From Candidatus Iainarchaeum sp. (GTDB lineage: Archaea > Iainarchaeota > Iainarchaeia > Iainarchaeales > UBA10219): DNA of 64,000 bases. The position numbers were made by a program, and so were the translations under genes. Within the stretch, counting starts at the first letter, position 1. Each line of letters starts with the position of its first letter. The notes under the pieces were generated by a model that saw nothing but the letters and a program-made list of their open reading frames with translations, was not told the DNA's origin and made no database searches. Of the stretch, positions 41,597-51,453 are shown one piece after another. The stretch is from the NCBI GenBank assembly GCA_018304425.1, contig JAGVWE010000003.1, positions 138,413-202,412 of the forward strand, written 5' to 3'.

Positions 41597-42841
41597 ATGG
41601 TGCCAGGAATGCCGGACAAAGCACAAGAATTTGACGTCATCGTGGTGGGAGGCGGACCTGGCGGGAGCACATGCGCGTCCTTCTGCAGCAAGGCCGGGTT
41701 GAAGACCCTTTTATTGGAGGCCAGCAAGTTCCCCCGCGACAAGGTGTGCGGGGACGCGATTTCCGGGAAATCCATCGGCATCCTCCGCGAACTCGGCATC
41801 GAAGCCGAGATGCAGAACATCCTGCACGGCCGGGTCAATGGAGTCCTGTTGAGCAGCCCCAAGGGCACCCTGCTGGAAGTGCCGATTCCGCAAACGTTCA
41901 AGGACCGCGAGTCCTACGGCTACTGCTCGCGGCGCATGGTGTATGATAATTTCCTGTTCCAGCACGCGAAAAAACTCGCGGTGACCATGGAGGAATTCCG
42001 GGTAACGGACCTGGTCAGGGAAGGCAGCCAGGTAGTCGGAGTCAAGGGCCTGGACTTGAAGACCCGGCAGGAAAAGGAGTTCCGCGCCAAAATGGTCGTG
42101 GGCGCGGACGGCGCCAACTCAGTGGTTGCCATGAAAACCGGCTTGCACGAAGTCGACCCCAATCATTCCTGCATCGCTTTGAGGGCCTACTACGAGGGCA
42201 TCACCGGGATGAAGAACCTGATTGAAATCCATTTCCTCGAAGAAGTCCTGCCGGGTTATTTCTGGATTTTTCCCCTCGAAAACGGCCTCGCCAACGTTGG
42301 TGTTGGCATGATTACCCATGACCTGCGGAAGTCCAACAAGAAGCTCGAGGAAGCCTTGAACAACGCCATCCAGAGCAAGCTGTTCCGGGAACGGTTCAAG
42401 GACGCGAAACTCATCGCCCCCATCCGGGGCTGGACCCTGCCATTCGGCTCGAAGCACCGGAAATGCTATGGCAACGGCTTCGTGCTCCTAGGCGATGCCG
42501 CCTCGCTCATCGACCCCTTTTCCGGGGAAGGCATCGGCAACGCCATGACTTCGGGGAGGACGGCTGCCCGCATCATCAAACAGGCCTTCGAGGCAGGGGA
42601 TTTCTCGGAAGCGTTCCTCAAAAAATACGATGCAACGCTCTGGCAGGAAATCGGGCCCGAACTGCAGACGAGCCTCATGCTGCAGAAAGTGGGGAGGAAC
42701 ACGATGCTGCTGAACATGATTATCAGCAAGGCCGCGAAAAACAAGCACCTGCGCGACCTGATTTCCGGCATGCTCGTCAACGAGGTGCCCAAGAAGACCC
42801 TCGCCGACCCCTTGTTCCTGCTGAAAGTGCTGGTCAGCTGA
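41597..42841 (+). CDS. Geranylgeranyl reductase family flavoprotein
   Basis: 414 residues. FDVIVVGGGPGGSTCASFCS is the FAD-binding Rossmann motif, CGDAISGKSIGILRELG follows, and GDAASLIDPFSGEGIGNAM is the second FAD motif. This is the archaeal digeranylgeranylglycerophospholipid reductase family, which saturates the isoprenoid chains of membrane lipids; plant-type GG reductases are the alternative. TATA CATTAAATAGC (41568-41578) about 26 nt upstream fixes ATG 41597; ATG 41609 is possible. The C-terminus is basic and may lie at the membrane. Confidence 0.88.
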   Translation: MVPGMPDKAQEFDVIVVGGGPGGSTCASFCSKAGLKTLLLEASKFPRDKVCGDAISGKSIGILRELGIEAEMQNILHGRVNGVLLSSPKGTLLEVPIPQTFKDRESYGYCSRRMVYDNFLFQHAKKLAVTMEEFRVTDLVREGSQVVGVKGLDLKTRQEKEFRAKMVVGADGANSVVAMKTGLHEVDPNHSCIALRAYYEGITGMKNLIEIHFLEEVLPGYFWIFPLENGLANVGVGMITHDLRKSNKKLEEALNNAIQSKLFRERFKDAKLIAPIRGWTLPFGSKHRKCYGNGFVLLGDAASLIDPFSGEGIGNAMTSGRTAARIIKQAFEAGDFSEAFLKKYDATLWQEIGPELQTSLMLQKVGRNTMLLNMIISKAAKNKHLRDLISGMLVNEVPKKTLADPLFLLKVLVS

Positions 42842-42852
42842 GCCGCCTACGT

Positions 42853-43161
42853 TCAGCGGAATTGCTCGAAAAGCAGGCGCACTTCTTCGCTGGCCTTTTC
42901 AGGGCTCCACGGAGGGTCGAACACCACTTCGATGTCGATTTCCGGGTCCTTGAAGCCCAGGTCCTCGAGGGCCAGCCGGGAGTTGCCCACAATCATGGGC
43001 GCGGCCGGGCAGCCGGGGCTGGTCAAGGTCATCCGCACGTACACCTTCCCGCCTTCCCTCAATTGAATGTCGTAAACCAGGCCCAGGCTCACGATGTCGA
43101 TTCCCAACTCCGGGTCGATGACCTGTTTGAGGCCTTCGCGGACTTGTTCAACGGAAACCAT
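42853..43161 (-). CDS. MIP18/DUF59 family Fe-S assembly protein (SufT-like)
   Basis: 102 residues from the ATG at 43161, preceded by AAGGGGGG. VIDPELGIDIVSLGLVYDIQ and VRMTLTSPGCPAAPMI are the family signatures, including the conserved Cys, and VFDPPWSPEKAS is near the end. These proteins help mature iron-sulfur proteins. The gene is convergent with the lipid reductase gene and followed by the Cys-rich lipoprotein in the same direction. Confidence 0.9.
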   Translation of the reverse strand: MVSVEQVREGLKQVIDPELGIDIVSLGLVYDIQLREGGKVYVRMTLTSPGCPAAPMIVGNSRLALEDLGFKDPEIDIEVVFDPPWSPEKASEEVRLLFEQFR

Positions 43162-43206
43162 GGCGCCCCCCTTAACAACATTCACCCATAAGAATTTAAA
43201 AGAGGT

Positions 43207-45867
43207 TCAACCGGCTGAAAACGGGTTATAGGCCTGGCAGGCGGACTTATCTGGGCACACCGGGTTTTCACCGGGGCAGTCAAAGCAAGGCAAAGTCTTT
43301 TGCGCCATGAAACAACAGGTGAATTGGTTCATGACCTGGTTGTTGTATGTGTATTTCTGGGTGCCGAACTTTATGTAAGTGCATAGAGTAGTACACACGG
43401 GTGGTTCTTGTTGTGGGACAAAACCGCCGCAAAAGCTTTGAGGGTCTTGGCCCATGGTCTGGCCGCTGCCAATAAACCTACCAATGGAACCAAGGCTCTG
43501 GCCAAACCGTTGATTGCAGTCAAAGGGCGTGGAATCACAGACATCCCCTAACCTGTCCGCATCCTCGTCCCCTTGGTTAGAGTTAGGCGTGTGCGGGCAG
43601 TTGTCCTGGTCATCGCAGATGCCATCATTGTCCGAGTCAGGGCAACTGGGGGTCTGCGGGCCTTCGTCGACAGGCGGGCCTTCATCGACCGGGGGCTGGG
43701 TTACAAGTCCTGTGCCAGGTGTTTCGGTAACCAACTGCTGGCAAATGCAGCTGTTGGGGTTACACGTGTATCCAGCAGGGCAAGTCGTTGTATCACAGTA
43801 CATCGTCTGCTGGTTATACAAAATACTGCCCCCGCCCCAGCCACAGGGAAGCCTCCTCTTTGGCTCACAGGCACAGGAATTGGGGTTGCAGGCTAATCCT
43901 TCGGGGCAGTCATCCTTACAGACCTCCTTGCCTTGGTTAAAGTACGAGGTATATGTTTCGCCCATCCTGGCTATTATGCCCGAGCATTTCCGCACAGGCT
44001 TTTCAACGATGGTTTTGGGGGTGCAGGTACAACTGCTGGCATTGCACTGATAACCCGGCGGGCAGTCGTCCTTACAGGTCATTCCCGAGGGACTGAAGGG
44101 ATTGCGGTCAGTCGCATCCACGTAGGTTGTGTTGGCCGCGCAACTCTTTTCTTCCTTGACCGGCTCACAGACACAGGCCGAATTGCAGCGCTGGTCTCCT
44201 GGACAGTCATCCACGCACTCCTTGCCTGGCGGCAGTCTTGCAATCGTGCCACCGGGTCTATAACCAGTTGTGCGCGTTCTCTCCCTGCAGGATTCCCCTG
44301 GTTTTTTCACGCAGACACAACTCCTTTGGTCGCATTCGGTTCCGTCAGGACAGTTGTCTTCGCAAGCCATTTTCTTGGCGTCAAAGTCGGAGGCAAAGGT
44401 TTCCCCTGGTTTAACGGTTTTTTCAGCGCACTTCCTTGTGGGAGGCTCTTCCTTTTTCTTGCACGTGCAATCATTCAAATTGCAGGTTTCTTTTGGATCC
44501 TTGCATGGCGTTCCCACTTCGCATTGCTCCCAGGGGTCGAGGATTTTGTCCCCACAATAGGGGATATCCCATGGCCACTCCTCACATGTGCAGTTATTCA
44601 TGTTGCACATCTGCCAAGGATTGGGACAGGGGTCAAACCACTCGCATTGCTCGGGCGGAGACTGCAGCACACCGTCCCCACAGAATTCCTCGGGCGGGAT
44701 TTTTTTGAATCTCCAGAGCTGGAGCGGCGTTACGGCGGGGTTCCTGTCAAAGCCTTCCAGCACTTTTCCGTTCACCGGCTCGGCTTTCCTCCACTTGCCG
44801 TCATAGCGCGAGAAGTAAATCTCGCCGGGAGCGTCTGCATCACTCCACCAAACATCCAAGCCAATGGTGCGCCCAAGAATAAAGGTCAAAGAATTCCTGA
44901 AATCCTTGCCCTTCGTGTCAGCGGCGAGGGCCTTTGCCAGGCCCCCAAAGACATCCACTGCATACCATAAAGCCCCTTTCTTCAGGTAAACGCTGTACGC
45001 CTTGCTTTCCCGGTCGTACGCCAAATCAGGCATCATTTCCTTGTCAACAAGTAGGCTGGGCCCTGATTCCTCTGCCCACATGGCGGCATAGACTTGGCCA
45101 TCGATTGCAGGCCAAACCGCTGCCCCCGGCCCTTTGGAGGCTGCATCAACGCCCGTCCTTTGATCGGTTGGAATCTTGTTATCTATCACTGCCTCAGCCA
45201 GTTGCCCTGGCACCTCTTTTGCCGGCCGCCATTTTCCTTCCTTGAAATAACTGCCATAGGCTTTTCCGCCGGAACCGTTATCTGCTGTGAACACTAAACC
45301 AAACGCTCCCCAGGGACTCCAGGCAAGCTCTGGGAGGCTAACCTTTTTTAGGCCTGCTCCCCTCCAAAGGGGTTCGGCTTTCCCGCCAAGCACAGCGTAC
45401 ATGAGTTCACTGGAACCATCCTCATTCAAGTGTACCCAAACAATTAGCACAGAATCGGGGCCCACTGCAACGGTTGGATCCAAGTCGTTGCCTGGCAACG
45501 CTGCCAAAGAGGTGGGCGCAGCCCATTTCCTGGACTTCCATTCAGAAAAATAAATGTCAAAGTCCCCGGACGGGTTTTTGTGAGACCAAACCGTTACCGC
45601 ATAATTATCCTTGGATGAAACATCTGGGTCATGGTCTTCGCCGGACAGAAGGGCAACCGGTGCACTCCTCCCCCCGCCTGGCACAAACCAGGCAACCCTT
45701 TGGTCGTCGTACAAGGAATACCAGATGTCCCAGTCTTTTCCCTTGTGCTGCCAGACCACGAGGGCATCAACGGCTTCCTTGGAGGCAGTCACAAGCCCGG
45801 TACTGCAGCCAGCCAAAAGAATCAGCAAAACTAGGAAAGCAACCACTAAAACAGGCTGGCCCCTCAC
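43207..45867 (-). CDS. Large Cys-rich lipoprotein with beta-propeller and TSP3-like module
   Basis: 886 residues; start is GTG 45867. The lipobox is LLAGC (Cys21). Residues about 30-370 repeat beta-propeller (BNR-like) strands with DHDPDVSSKDNYAVTVWSHK-type units. From about 390 the protein is packed with repeated Cys modules (for example CNMNNCTC, CNLNDCTC, CDQRSCVC, CNPNSCAC) on a CxxxxCxC theme. Near 740 a thrombospondin type 3-like calcium motif appears, DSDNDGICDDQDNCPHTPNS, followed by a C-terminal module shared with the proteins at 46346 and 48934. It is lipid-anchored outside the cell, heavily disulfide-bonded, and probably adhesive or sensory. Confidence 0.75.
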   Translation of the reverse strand: MRGQPVLVVAFLVLLILLAGCSTGLVTASKEAVDALVVWQHKGKDWDIWYSLYDDQRVAWFVPGGGRSAPVALLSGEDHDPDVSSKDNYAVTVWSHKNPSGDFDIYFSEWKSRKWAAPTSLAALPGNDLDPTVAVGPDSVLIVWVHLNEDGSSELMYAVLGGKAEPLWRGAGLKKVSLPELAWSPWGAFGLVFTADNGSGGKAYGSYFKEGKWRPAKEVPGQLAEAVIDNKIPTDQRTGVDAASKGPGAAVWPAIDGQVYAAMWAEESGPSLLVDKEMMPDLAYDRESKAYSVYLKKGALWYAVDVFGGLAKALAADTKGKDFRNSLTFILGRTIGLDVWWSDADAPGEIYFSRYDGKWRKAEPVNGKVLEGFDRNPAVTPLQLWRFKKIPPEEFCGDGVLQSPPEQCEWFDPCPNPWQMCNMNNCTCEEWPWDIPYCGDKILDPWEQCEVGTPCKDPKETCNLNDCTCKKKEEPPTRKCAEKTVKPGETFASDFDAKKMACEDNCPDGTECDQRSCVCVKKPGESCRERTRTTGYRPGGTIARLPPGKECVDDCPGDQRCNSACVCEPVKEEKSCAANTTYVDATDRNPFSPSGMTCKDDCPPGYQCNASSCTCTPKTIVEKPVRKCSGIIARMGETYTSYFNQGKEVCKDDCPEGLACNPNSCACEPKRRLPCGWGGGSILYNQQTMYCDTTTCPAGYTCNPNSCICQQLVTETPGTGLVTQPPVDEGPPVDEGPQTPSCPDSDNDGICDDQDNCPHTPNSNQGDEDADRLGDVCDSTPFDCNQRFGQSLGSIGRFIGSGQTMGQDPQSFCGGFVPQQEPPVCTTLCTYIKFGTQKYTYNNQVMNQFTCCFMAQKTLPCFDCPGENPVCPDKSACQAYNPFSAG

Positions 45868-45931
45868 CCTCGCATCCCCTTAAAATAAATCTCCCCCAGA
45901 AATGCATTAAAAGCCCTCGCATTGGGAGCAG

Positions 45932-46276
45932 CTATTTAAAGGCCGTTGTTTGCTGCAAGGCATCGATTTTGGCCGCCAACACGAAGTCGTTTTCGCTCAA
46001 GCCCCCGATGGCGTGGGAGGACAAGCGCAGCGTCAAGCGGTTCCACTTGACTTCCATGTCCGGGTGGTGGCCCTCGCTTTCCGCGAGTTCAGCCACTTTG
46101 TTCACGAACGCCATGTTTTCCTTGAAGTCCTTGAACTTGAATGCCCGCGAAATGGATTTCGCGTCCGGGCCCAGGTCCCAGGTGCCAAGCTCGGCGTGGT
46201 AAAACCGTGCCTGGGCTTCCGTGAACGGCTTTACGCCGCCCTCACAGGGTTTGCAGCGTTTGGAGGCAAGGTCCAT
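45932..46276 (-). CDS. Pterin-4a-carbinolamine dehydratase (PCD/DCoH)
   Basis: 114 residues. GTWDLGPDAKSISRAFKFKD opens the domain, and the active-site signature is AESEGHHPDMEVKWNRLTLR with SSHAIGGLSENDFVLAAKID after it. It dehydrates 4a-hydroxy-tetrahydropterin; in archaea without phenylalanine hydroxylase the family may serve another pterin. CKPCEGG near the N-terminus may be structural. Standalone, divergent from the membrane protein at 46346. Confidence 0.93.
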   Translation of the reverse strand: MDLASKRCKPCEGGVKPFTEAQARFYHAELGTWDLGPDAKSISRAFKFKDFKENMAFVNKVAELAESEGHHPDMEVKWNRLTLRLSSHAIGGLSENDFVLAAKIDALQQTTAFK

Positions 46277-46345
46277 GCCTACAATAAGGCTTAAATAATA
46301 GAAAAACCTATTGATTGCCTACTTTGAGGGGTATGGGTTAGCTCA

Positions 46346-48910
46346 ATGGCTTGGACAGACCTGTTCGCGGAAATCAAGGCACACCCCAAGCGGTTCCTGG
46401 CCGCCTTCCTGGTCGGCATGGTTCCAGTCCTGAACCTGTTGTCCTGGGGCTACGCCCACCGCGTCCTCCAGGAAACCAGCCGCCAACGAAAACCCACCCT
46501 GCCCGCCTTCGAACCCTCGGTGGAACTGTGGCTAACGGGCCTGAAAGTGGGCCTGCTGCTTTTCCTCTACAACCTCGTGCCGGGCCTCCTCCAATTCGTG
46601 CTCGCCGTACTCGCCGCCTGGATTAACTCCCCGCTTGCCGCTTTGCTCGTCCTGCTGGTGTCCATCGTCCTGAGCTTTGCCGCCATGATGGTTTTCTTCA
46701 TTGCCTGGAAACGGTTTGCCGCCACCGACTCGTTCAAGCAGGGCCTGCGCTGGCAGTCCTTCCTGTCCGAGGCCCTTGAAAGGGGTTTCCTCTGGTTGTC
46801 CGTCAAGCTCACGGTGTTCGCGGTCCTGGTGCTGGTCGTGGCAAGAATGCTGGGCCTCTTCGGCTTGCTTCCCCTGGCCGGCCTGTTCCTCTTCCTGCTC
46901 GTGGCCGCCATGGCCCTGGGCTTGCGCCAAAAAATGTCGTTCGAAAAAATCTCGATTCCCACGCCCCCCAAACGGGGCGGCCCCGGCCAGAAGGGCCTCG
47001 GCCAACCCGGCCTCGGCCGGAAAGGCCTGCTGGTGCTGGGCCTCGTGCTCCTGTTAGTCGGCGAATTCGCCTTCGTGGGCAGCCACATGGAACCCATTCA
47101 ATCCCAGACCCAGAAGAAAATCGGCGTAGAATTGTGGAGCGTGAAGCTGATAGCGCCCTCGTTCTGGCAGTGGCTCTGGCTGTCCGAAGAAGAACTCAGC
47201 CTTACCACGCGGGTCAATGAAACCCAGCACGACCACGGCTGGCAGTCCAACGCCTTTCAGCTCGACAAAAGCGCGAACGCGAGCTGGGACCCACTTGGCA
47301 CCAGCGGCTACTTCAGTTTTTCAAAACCAAAACCCCCGATTTACTCCCACCTCCAATGCCACTACCTGGATGACCCGACCGATGGCTGCTTTGAAGTCAA
47401 GAATTCCAGCATCGGCATCACCTGGAAGTTCATGCAAAAACTGTTCGAACTCTTGGCCGGGCAAATCCTGAAAACCCTAACTGGCCAAATCACGCCCGGC
47501 GGCATCGCCATCGACTTCCTGGTTGGGCTGGTCACCGACCAAATCAGCGGCTTCCTGGGCCTGGACGCTGGCATCCTGGATGGCTTGACGGGCGCAGGCA
47601 AGTCCAGTGCCGGCTCGGTGCAAGCCGCAGGCACTTCGGAAGCCATCAACGCGGGCATGGAGGCCCTTGGCAAGGCCACGGAAGAAGGCGCGGGCATGCT
47701 GGGCCAGTCGCGGCTCGGAAAAGCCGTCACCTCCGCCCTCGAAAAACAGTTCGGAAAGGGCACGGGCGGAAAAATCGGCTTGAACATCACCCTCGGTGCC
47801 TTGACCGACATCCTCGTCAAAATCATTTCCGAACTCATCTTTGGCTTGATTCCCAAGACCACCACGGTGCTGGCCAGCGGCTGTGCGAACCTCGCAACCG
47901 AAAGCAAGGTCGGGCTCTCAGGGGACTACACGGGCTATGTGCTTACACTGGCTCGCGAAGAGACCACGGACATCCAATGTGAGGAAAAAATCGTTCCGCC
48001 CACGACCGGCACCATCTACATCCCCCCGGATGGCACGGGCAAGACCGGGGGAGACCCCTGGCGGGAGCCTCCACCCATTCCCCCGCCGGAGCCGCCGCCT
48101 GTCACGCCCCTGCCGCCCACGACACCGGGAACCCCTGGCGGGGCCAAGAAATGCACCAGTGAAAAGGACTGCTATGACCTCGACCAATACTATTGTTCGG
48201 GGCTGGTCGCGCACGCCGACATGGGCCAGTGCATCAAAGGCGAGTGCCGCGTCCTCAAGCAGTCCAGGGACTGCGACGACAAAAAGGACTCCACCGAAGA
48301 CCTGTGCGAGGCCTCGAAGACCGACGTGAAATGCATCAACCGGCCCAGGTGCGGCAACGGCAAGCAGGACTCCGGGGAAAACTGCTCGAATTGCTCGAAG
48401 GACGTGAAGTGCGCGGCCGGGCAATACTGCGAGGCCGGCGTCTGCAAGGAGCCGCCCTGCAAGGACCACGGCGGGGACACGGACGGGGACGGCACCTGCG
48501 ACGACGTGGACAACTGCAAGGACATTCCCAACGACCAGCGCGACCTGGACGGGGACGGCACGGGCGATGTATGCGACGAGGCCCCCATCGACTGCGGGGG
48601 ATGGGCAGCGGAAAACGGCCACGAAAGCTTTTCCAGCGGCTGGACTTCCCCCGGCACCGAGGAAGCCGCCAAAGACTTCTGCATCCGCAAGATGTGGGAA
48701 GGCGTGGACAAGCCGGTTTGCTATACGACGTGCCTCAAGGTGTTCATCAACGCCTACATGACGCCCAACAACGTATTCACCTGCTGTGCCCGCTACGTGA
48801 CCAGGATTGCCTGCGACGACTGCCCGGGCCAGCACCCCAACTGCCATCCCTGCGGCGAAGACTATGACAGCTGGATTGGCGGCGGGCCCGTTGTAGAAGG
48901 CGGGTCCTAG
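46346..48910 (+). CDS. DUF4013-type membrane protein with Cys-rich TSP3-like outer module
   Basis: 854 residues. Residues 1-215 hold about six TM helices of the DUF4013 type (FLAAFLVGMVPVLNLLSWGY, LWLTGLKVGLLLFLYNLVPG). Another hydrophobic segment is at about 230-250, then a large outer domain with helices (about 360-520), a Pro-rich linker (PPIPPPEPPPVTPLPPTTPG, about 573-592) and a Cys-rich end. The end has a calcium-type repeat GDTDGDGTCDDVDNCKD and the module CYTTCLKVF ... FTCCARY ... CDDCPGQ shared with 43207 and 48934. It is a paralog of the next gene. Surface attachment or envelope structure is inferred. Confidence 0.72.
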   Translation: MAWTDLFAEIKAHPKRFLAAFLVGMVPVLNLLSWGYAHRVLQETSRQRKPTLPAFEPSVELWLTGLKVGLLLFLYNLVPGLLQFVLAVLAAWINSPLAALLVLLVSIVLSFAAMMVFFIAWKRFAATDSFKQGLRWQSFLSEALERGFLWLSVKLTVFAVLVLVVARMLGLFGLLPLAGLFLFLLVAAMALGLRQKMSFEKISIPTPPKRGGPGQKGLGQPGLGRKGLLVLGLVLLLVGEFAFVGSHMEPIQSQTQKKIGVELWSVKLIAPSFWQWLWLSEEELSLTTRVNETQHDHGWQSNAFQLDKSANASWDPLGTSGYFSFSKPKPPIYSHLQCHYLDDPTDGCFEVKNSSIGITWKFMQKLFELLAGQILKTLTGQITPGGIAIDFLVGLVTDQISGFLGLDAGILDGLTGAGKSSAGSVQAAGTSEAINAGMEALGKATEEGAGMLGQSRLGKAVTSALEKQFGKGTGGKIGLNITLGALTDILVKIISELIFGLIPKTTTVLASGCANLATESKVGLSGDYTGYVLTLAREETTDIQCEEKIVPPTTGTIYIPPDGTGKTGGDPWREPPPIPPPEPPPVTPLPPTTPGTPGGAKKCTSEKDCYDLDQYYCSGLVAHADMGQCIKGECRVLKQSRDCDDKKDSTEDLCEASKTDVKCINRPRCGNGKQDSGENCSNCSKDVKCAAGQYCEAGVCKEPPCKDHGGDTDGDGTCDDVDNCKDIPNDQRDLDGDGTGDVCDEAPIDCGGWAAENGHESFSSGWTSPGTEEAAKDFCIRKMWEGVDKPVCYTTCLKVFINAYMTPNNVFTCCARYVTRIACDDCPGQHPNCHPCGEDYDSWIGGGPVVEGGS

Positions 48911-48933
48911 TTGCTCGTGCCCAACTGATATCC

Positions 48934-51453
48934 ATGGGACTCAATGAAATCATGGGGGAAATCCAGCGGCACCCCAAACGGTTCCTCGCGGCCTTGGCTG
49001 CCAGCCTCTTTCCGCTGACGGGCTTGTTTTCGGCCGGTTATTTGACGGCCGTGCTCCGGGAAACCAGCAAAAACGGGAAACCGTTGTTGCCACCCATTCA
49101 TGCGCCCACACGGCTTTTCATGGACGGTGTAAAGGTCGGGACCCTGTTTTTCCTCTACAACCTCCCCACCAGCGTAGTGGGCGCCTTCCTGGGGCTGGCG
49201 GCCGCAACCGTCGGCGGTGCTTTGCCGTGGCTTGCGGCAGCGGTTTACCTTGCCCTTGGCTTCGCTTCCCTGGCCCTCTTTTTTGTTGCCTGGAAGGAAT
49301 TCGCGTTGACGGGCTCCCTGCGGAACGCGCTTCGCTGGCGAGAAAAAATTCCGGCGGCATTCGAAAAGACGTTCCTGGTCAGCTACCTTAAACTCTGCGG
49401 GTTCGGAATCCTGGTGTTGGCCATTGCCCGGCTGATGGGCTTCTACGGCATCCCCTATTCGGCCGGCATGTTCCTGTTCCTCCTCACCGCAGCTTGCTCC
49501 CTTGGAACCAAAAACCAAGGGCCCTCGCCGAATGCGCCACCGGCCCAAACAGCCGGAAAAGCGCGGAATCCCGGAAAACTGGTGCCCCTGCTTCTGGTGT
49601 TGCTGCTGTTTTCATCGGCGGCTGCGCAGGCCCCCCTTATCGCGCCCAGCGAGTTCAAGTACGTCAAGAACGTGACCGTGTACATCAGAAACGCGGATAT
49701 CACCGCCAGGAATTCGTGGTACTATTATTGGCTGGAGGACAAGGAACTCGCCATTGAGTCAGAGGCGACGGAAGGTAAGGACAAGAGCATGAACGCTTCC
49801 GTCGGCCTAGAGAATGCAATCCATTCCAATTGGGATTACTGGAGCCTGACAGGCCAATTCACGTTCCGCGAGCAGCCTGGAAAAATATACGCCTATTCCA
49901 AATGCAGTGAATTCAAGCCAGCCCTGCGCGGCTGCTTCAAGCTGGTCGAAACCAGCGCGGGAAGGGGCACGAAGTTCGCGCAAAAATTGTATGAGTTCAC
50001 GGCCTCCAACGCCGCCAAACTCCTCACCGGCCAGTACACGCCAGCAGGCTTTGCGCTGGACATGGTAGTCGACCAATTGGTTGGCCTCCTCATCGGGCAG
50101 ATAGACCGGCTCACGGGCATCAGCGCCATCGAAGAGCCAGGGGTCTTCGACCAGGCCGGCATCGCCACCGAAGGAGGGGTAGTGAGCGGCGGCGCAGGCA
50201 AGGCAGCCGACATCTTCCGCGCAGGCACGCGGTTCGAGGTGGGGGACACGAAAATCTCTGATTGGGTGAAGGGAAAGCTCCACACCGAACTCGGAAAGTT
50301 CGCCGGCGACGTCTCGATGAGCGTGGTCACCGACCTCGTCGTGAGCCTCACCTCAAAAGCCATATTCGAGTGGTGGATTGAAAAACAGTCCACGGTGCTG
50401 GCAAGCGGTTGTAGCCCCATCAACCTGGAGCCCGAGCAACCGCTTGGAAACTATGAAATAACGCTCACGGACCCTTCGGGGGAGTCAAAGTATTCCGCTA
50501 CGCTCGTCGTCGGCCCCATTGAAAAGGACACGGCCCAGGAATGCTTGCAGCCAAGGGACCTCATCAAGGCAGACAACGCTGGCAACGCTCCCGCGGACGC
50601 GCCAACACCCGACGCCAAAGGCGGGAAACCGCCTGCGCCTGGCAAACCCCCGGAGCCAGGGGACGACAAAAAGGGCCATCCCTATACCGTGGACGAACCT
50701 GAATGCAGGTCGGATGCCGAGTGCGGGCACCTTTCCGGCGCGCGCTGCAACGGCCCCATGGTGGTCAACGAGAAAGGCATCTGCATTGGAGGAAGGTGCG
50801 TGAAGGGCGAGGGAAAATCAGTGGTCTGCGATGACCGGGACAGTAGCACCGATGACTCCTGTGAGGAAGGCGGGGCCGGGGGAGCGCACTGTGTTTTCAC
50901 GCCCAAGTGCGGGAACGGCAAAAAAGACTCGCGAGAGAACTGCAGCAACTGTCCAGCTGATGTCCCATGCCCTCCTGGCACGCAATGCCAGAACAAGGTC
51001 TGCGAGAAAATCGACCCCTGCAAGGACAAGGGCGGCGATTCCGACAATGATGGAATATGCAATGACCAGGACAACTGCGACAACGCGCCGAACCCGGACC
51101 AAGTGGATGCGGACGGAGACGGGAAAGGCGATGCCTGTGACACGAGCCCAATCGACTGCGGGAAATGGGCGGACGGCGTTGGCGGCTCTGGATACAGCAG
51201 CGGCTTTGTCTCACCCGGCACCGAGCAGGCCGCCAAAGACTTCTGCGGGGAAAGCATGTGGAACGGCGTCGAGAAACCGGTGTGTTACACCACTTGCCTC
51301 AAGGTGGAAGTGAAAATGTACCACACGGCCAACGGCATGTACGTTTGCTGCTCCCGTACCAGCAGCTACCTGCAGTGCACGGACTGCCCAGGTGAATCCC
51401 CAGCCTGCCCCAGTTGCGGGCCCGGATACTCGCAGAGCGCACCCGCCAATTAA
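48934..51453 (+). CDS. Paralogous DUF4013-type membrane protein with Cys-rich TSP3-like outer module
   Basis: 839 residues. It copies the layout of the upstream gene: TM region with FLAALAASLFPLTGLFSAGY and GVKVGTLFFLYNLPTSVVGA, a hydrophobic segment (LVPLLLVLLLFSSAAAQAPL), an outer helical domain, a Pro-rich linker (APGKPPEPGDDKKG) and the Cys-rich end GDSDNDGICNDQDNCDNAPN, then CYTTCLKVEV ... VCCSRTS ... CTDCPGE. It follows its paralog by 23 nt and is probably co-transcribed. The two clearly arose by tandem duplication. Confidence 0.72.
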   Translation: MGLNEIMGEIQRHPKRFLAALAASLFPLTGLFSAGYLTAVLRETSKNGKPLLPPIHAPTRLFMDGVKVGTLFFLYNLPTSVVGAFLGLAAATVGGALPWLAAAVYLALGFASLALFFVAWKEFALTGSLRNALRWREKIPAAFEKTFLVSYLKLCGFGILVLAIARLMGFYGIPYSAGMFLFLLTAACSLGTKNQGPSPNAPPAQTAGKARNPGKLVPLLLVLLLFSSAAAQAPLIAPSEFKYVKNVTVYIRNADITARNSWYYYWLEDKELAIESEATEGKDKSMNASVGLENAIHSNWDYWSLTGQFTFREQPGKIYAYSKCSEFKPALRGCFKLVETSAGRGTKFAQKLYEFTASNAAKLLTGQYTPAGFALDMVVDQLVGLLIGQIDRLTGISAIEEPGVFDQAGIATEGGVVSGGAGKAADIFRAGTRFEVGDTKISDWVKGKLHTELGKFAGDVSMSVVTDLVVSLTSKAIFEWWIEKQSTVLASGCSPINLEPEQPLGNYEITLTDPSGESKYSATLVVGPIEKDTAQECLQPRDLIKADNAGNAPADAPTPDAKGGKPPAPGKPPEPGDDKKGHPYTVDEPECRSDAECGHLSGARCNGPMVVNEKGICIGGRCVKGEGKSVVCDDRDSSTDDSCEEGGAGGAHCVFTPKCGNGKKDSRENCSNCPADVPCPPGTQCQNKVCEKIDPCKDKGGDSDNDGICNDQDNCDNAPNPDQVDADGDGKGDACDTSPIDCGKWADGVGGSGYSSGFVSPGTEQAAKDFCGESMWNGVEKPVCYTTCLKVEVKMYHTANGMYVCCSRTSSYLQCTDCPGESPACPSCGPGYSQSAPAN

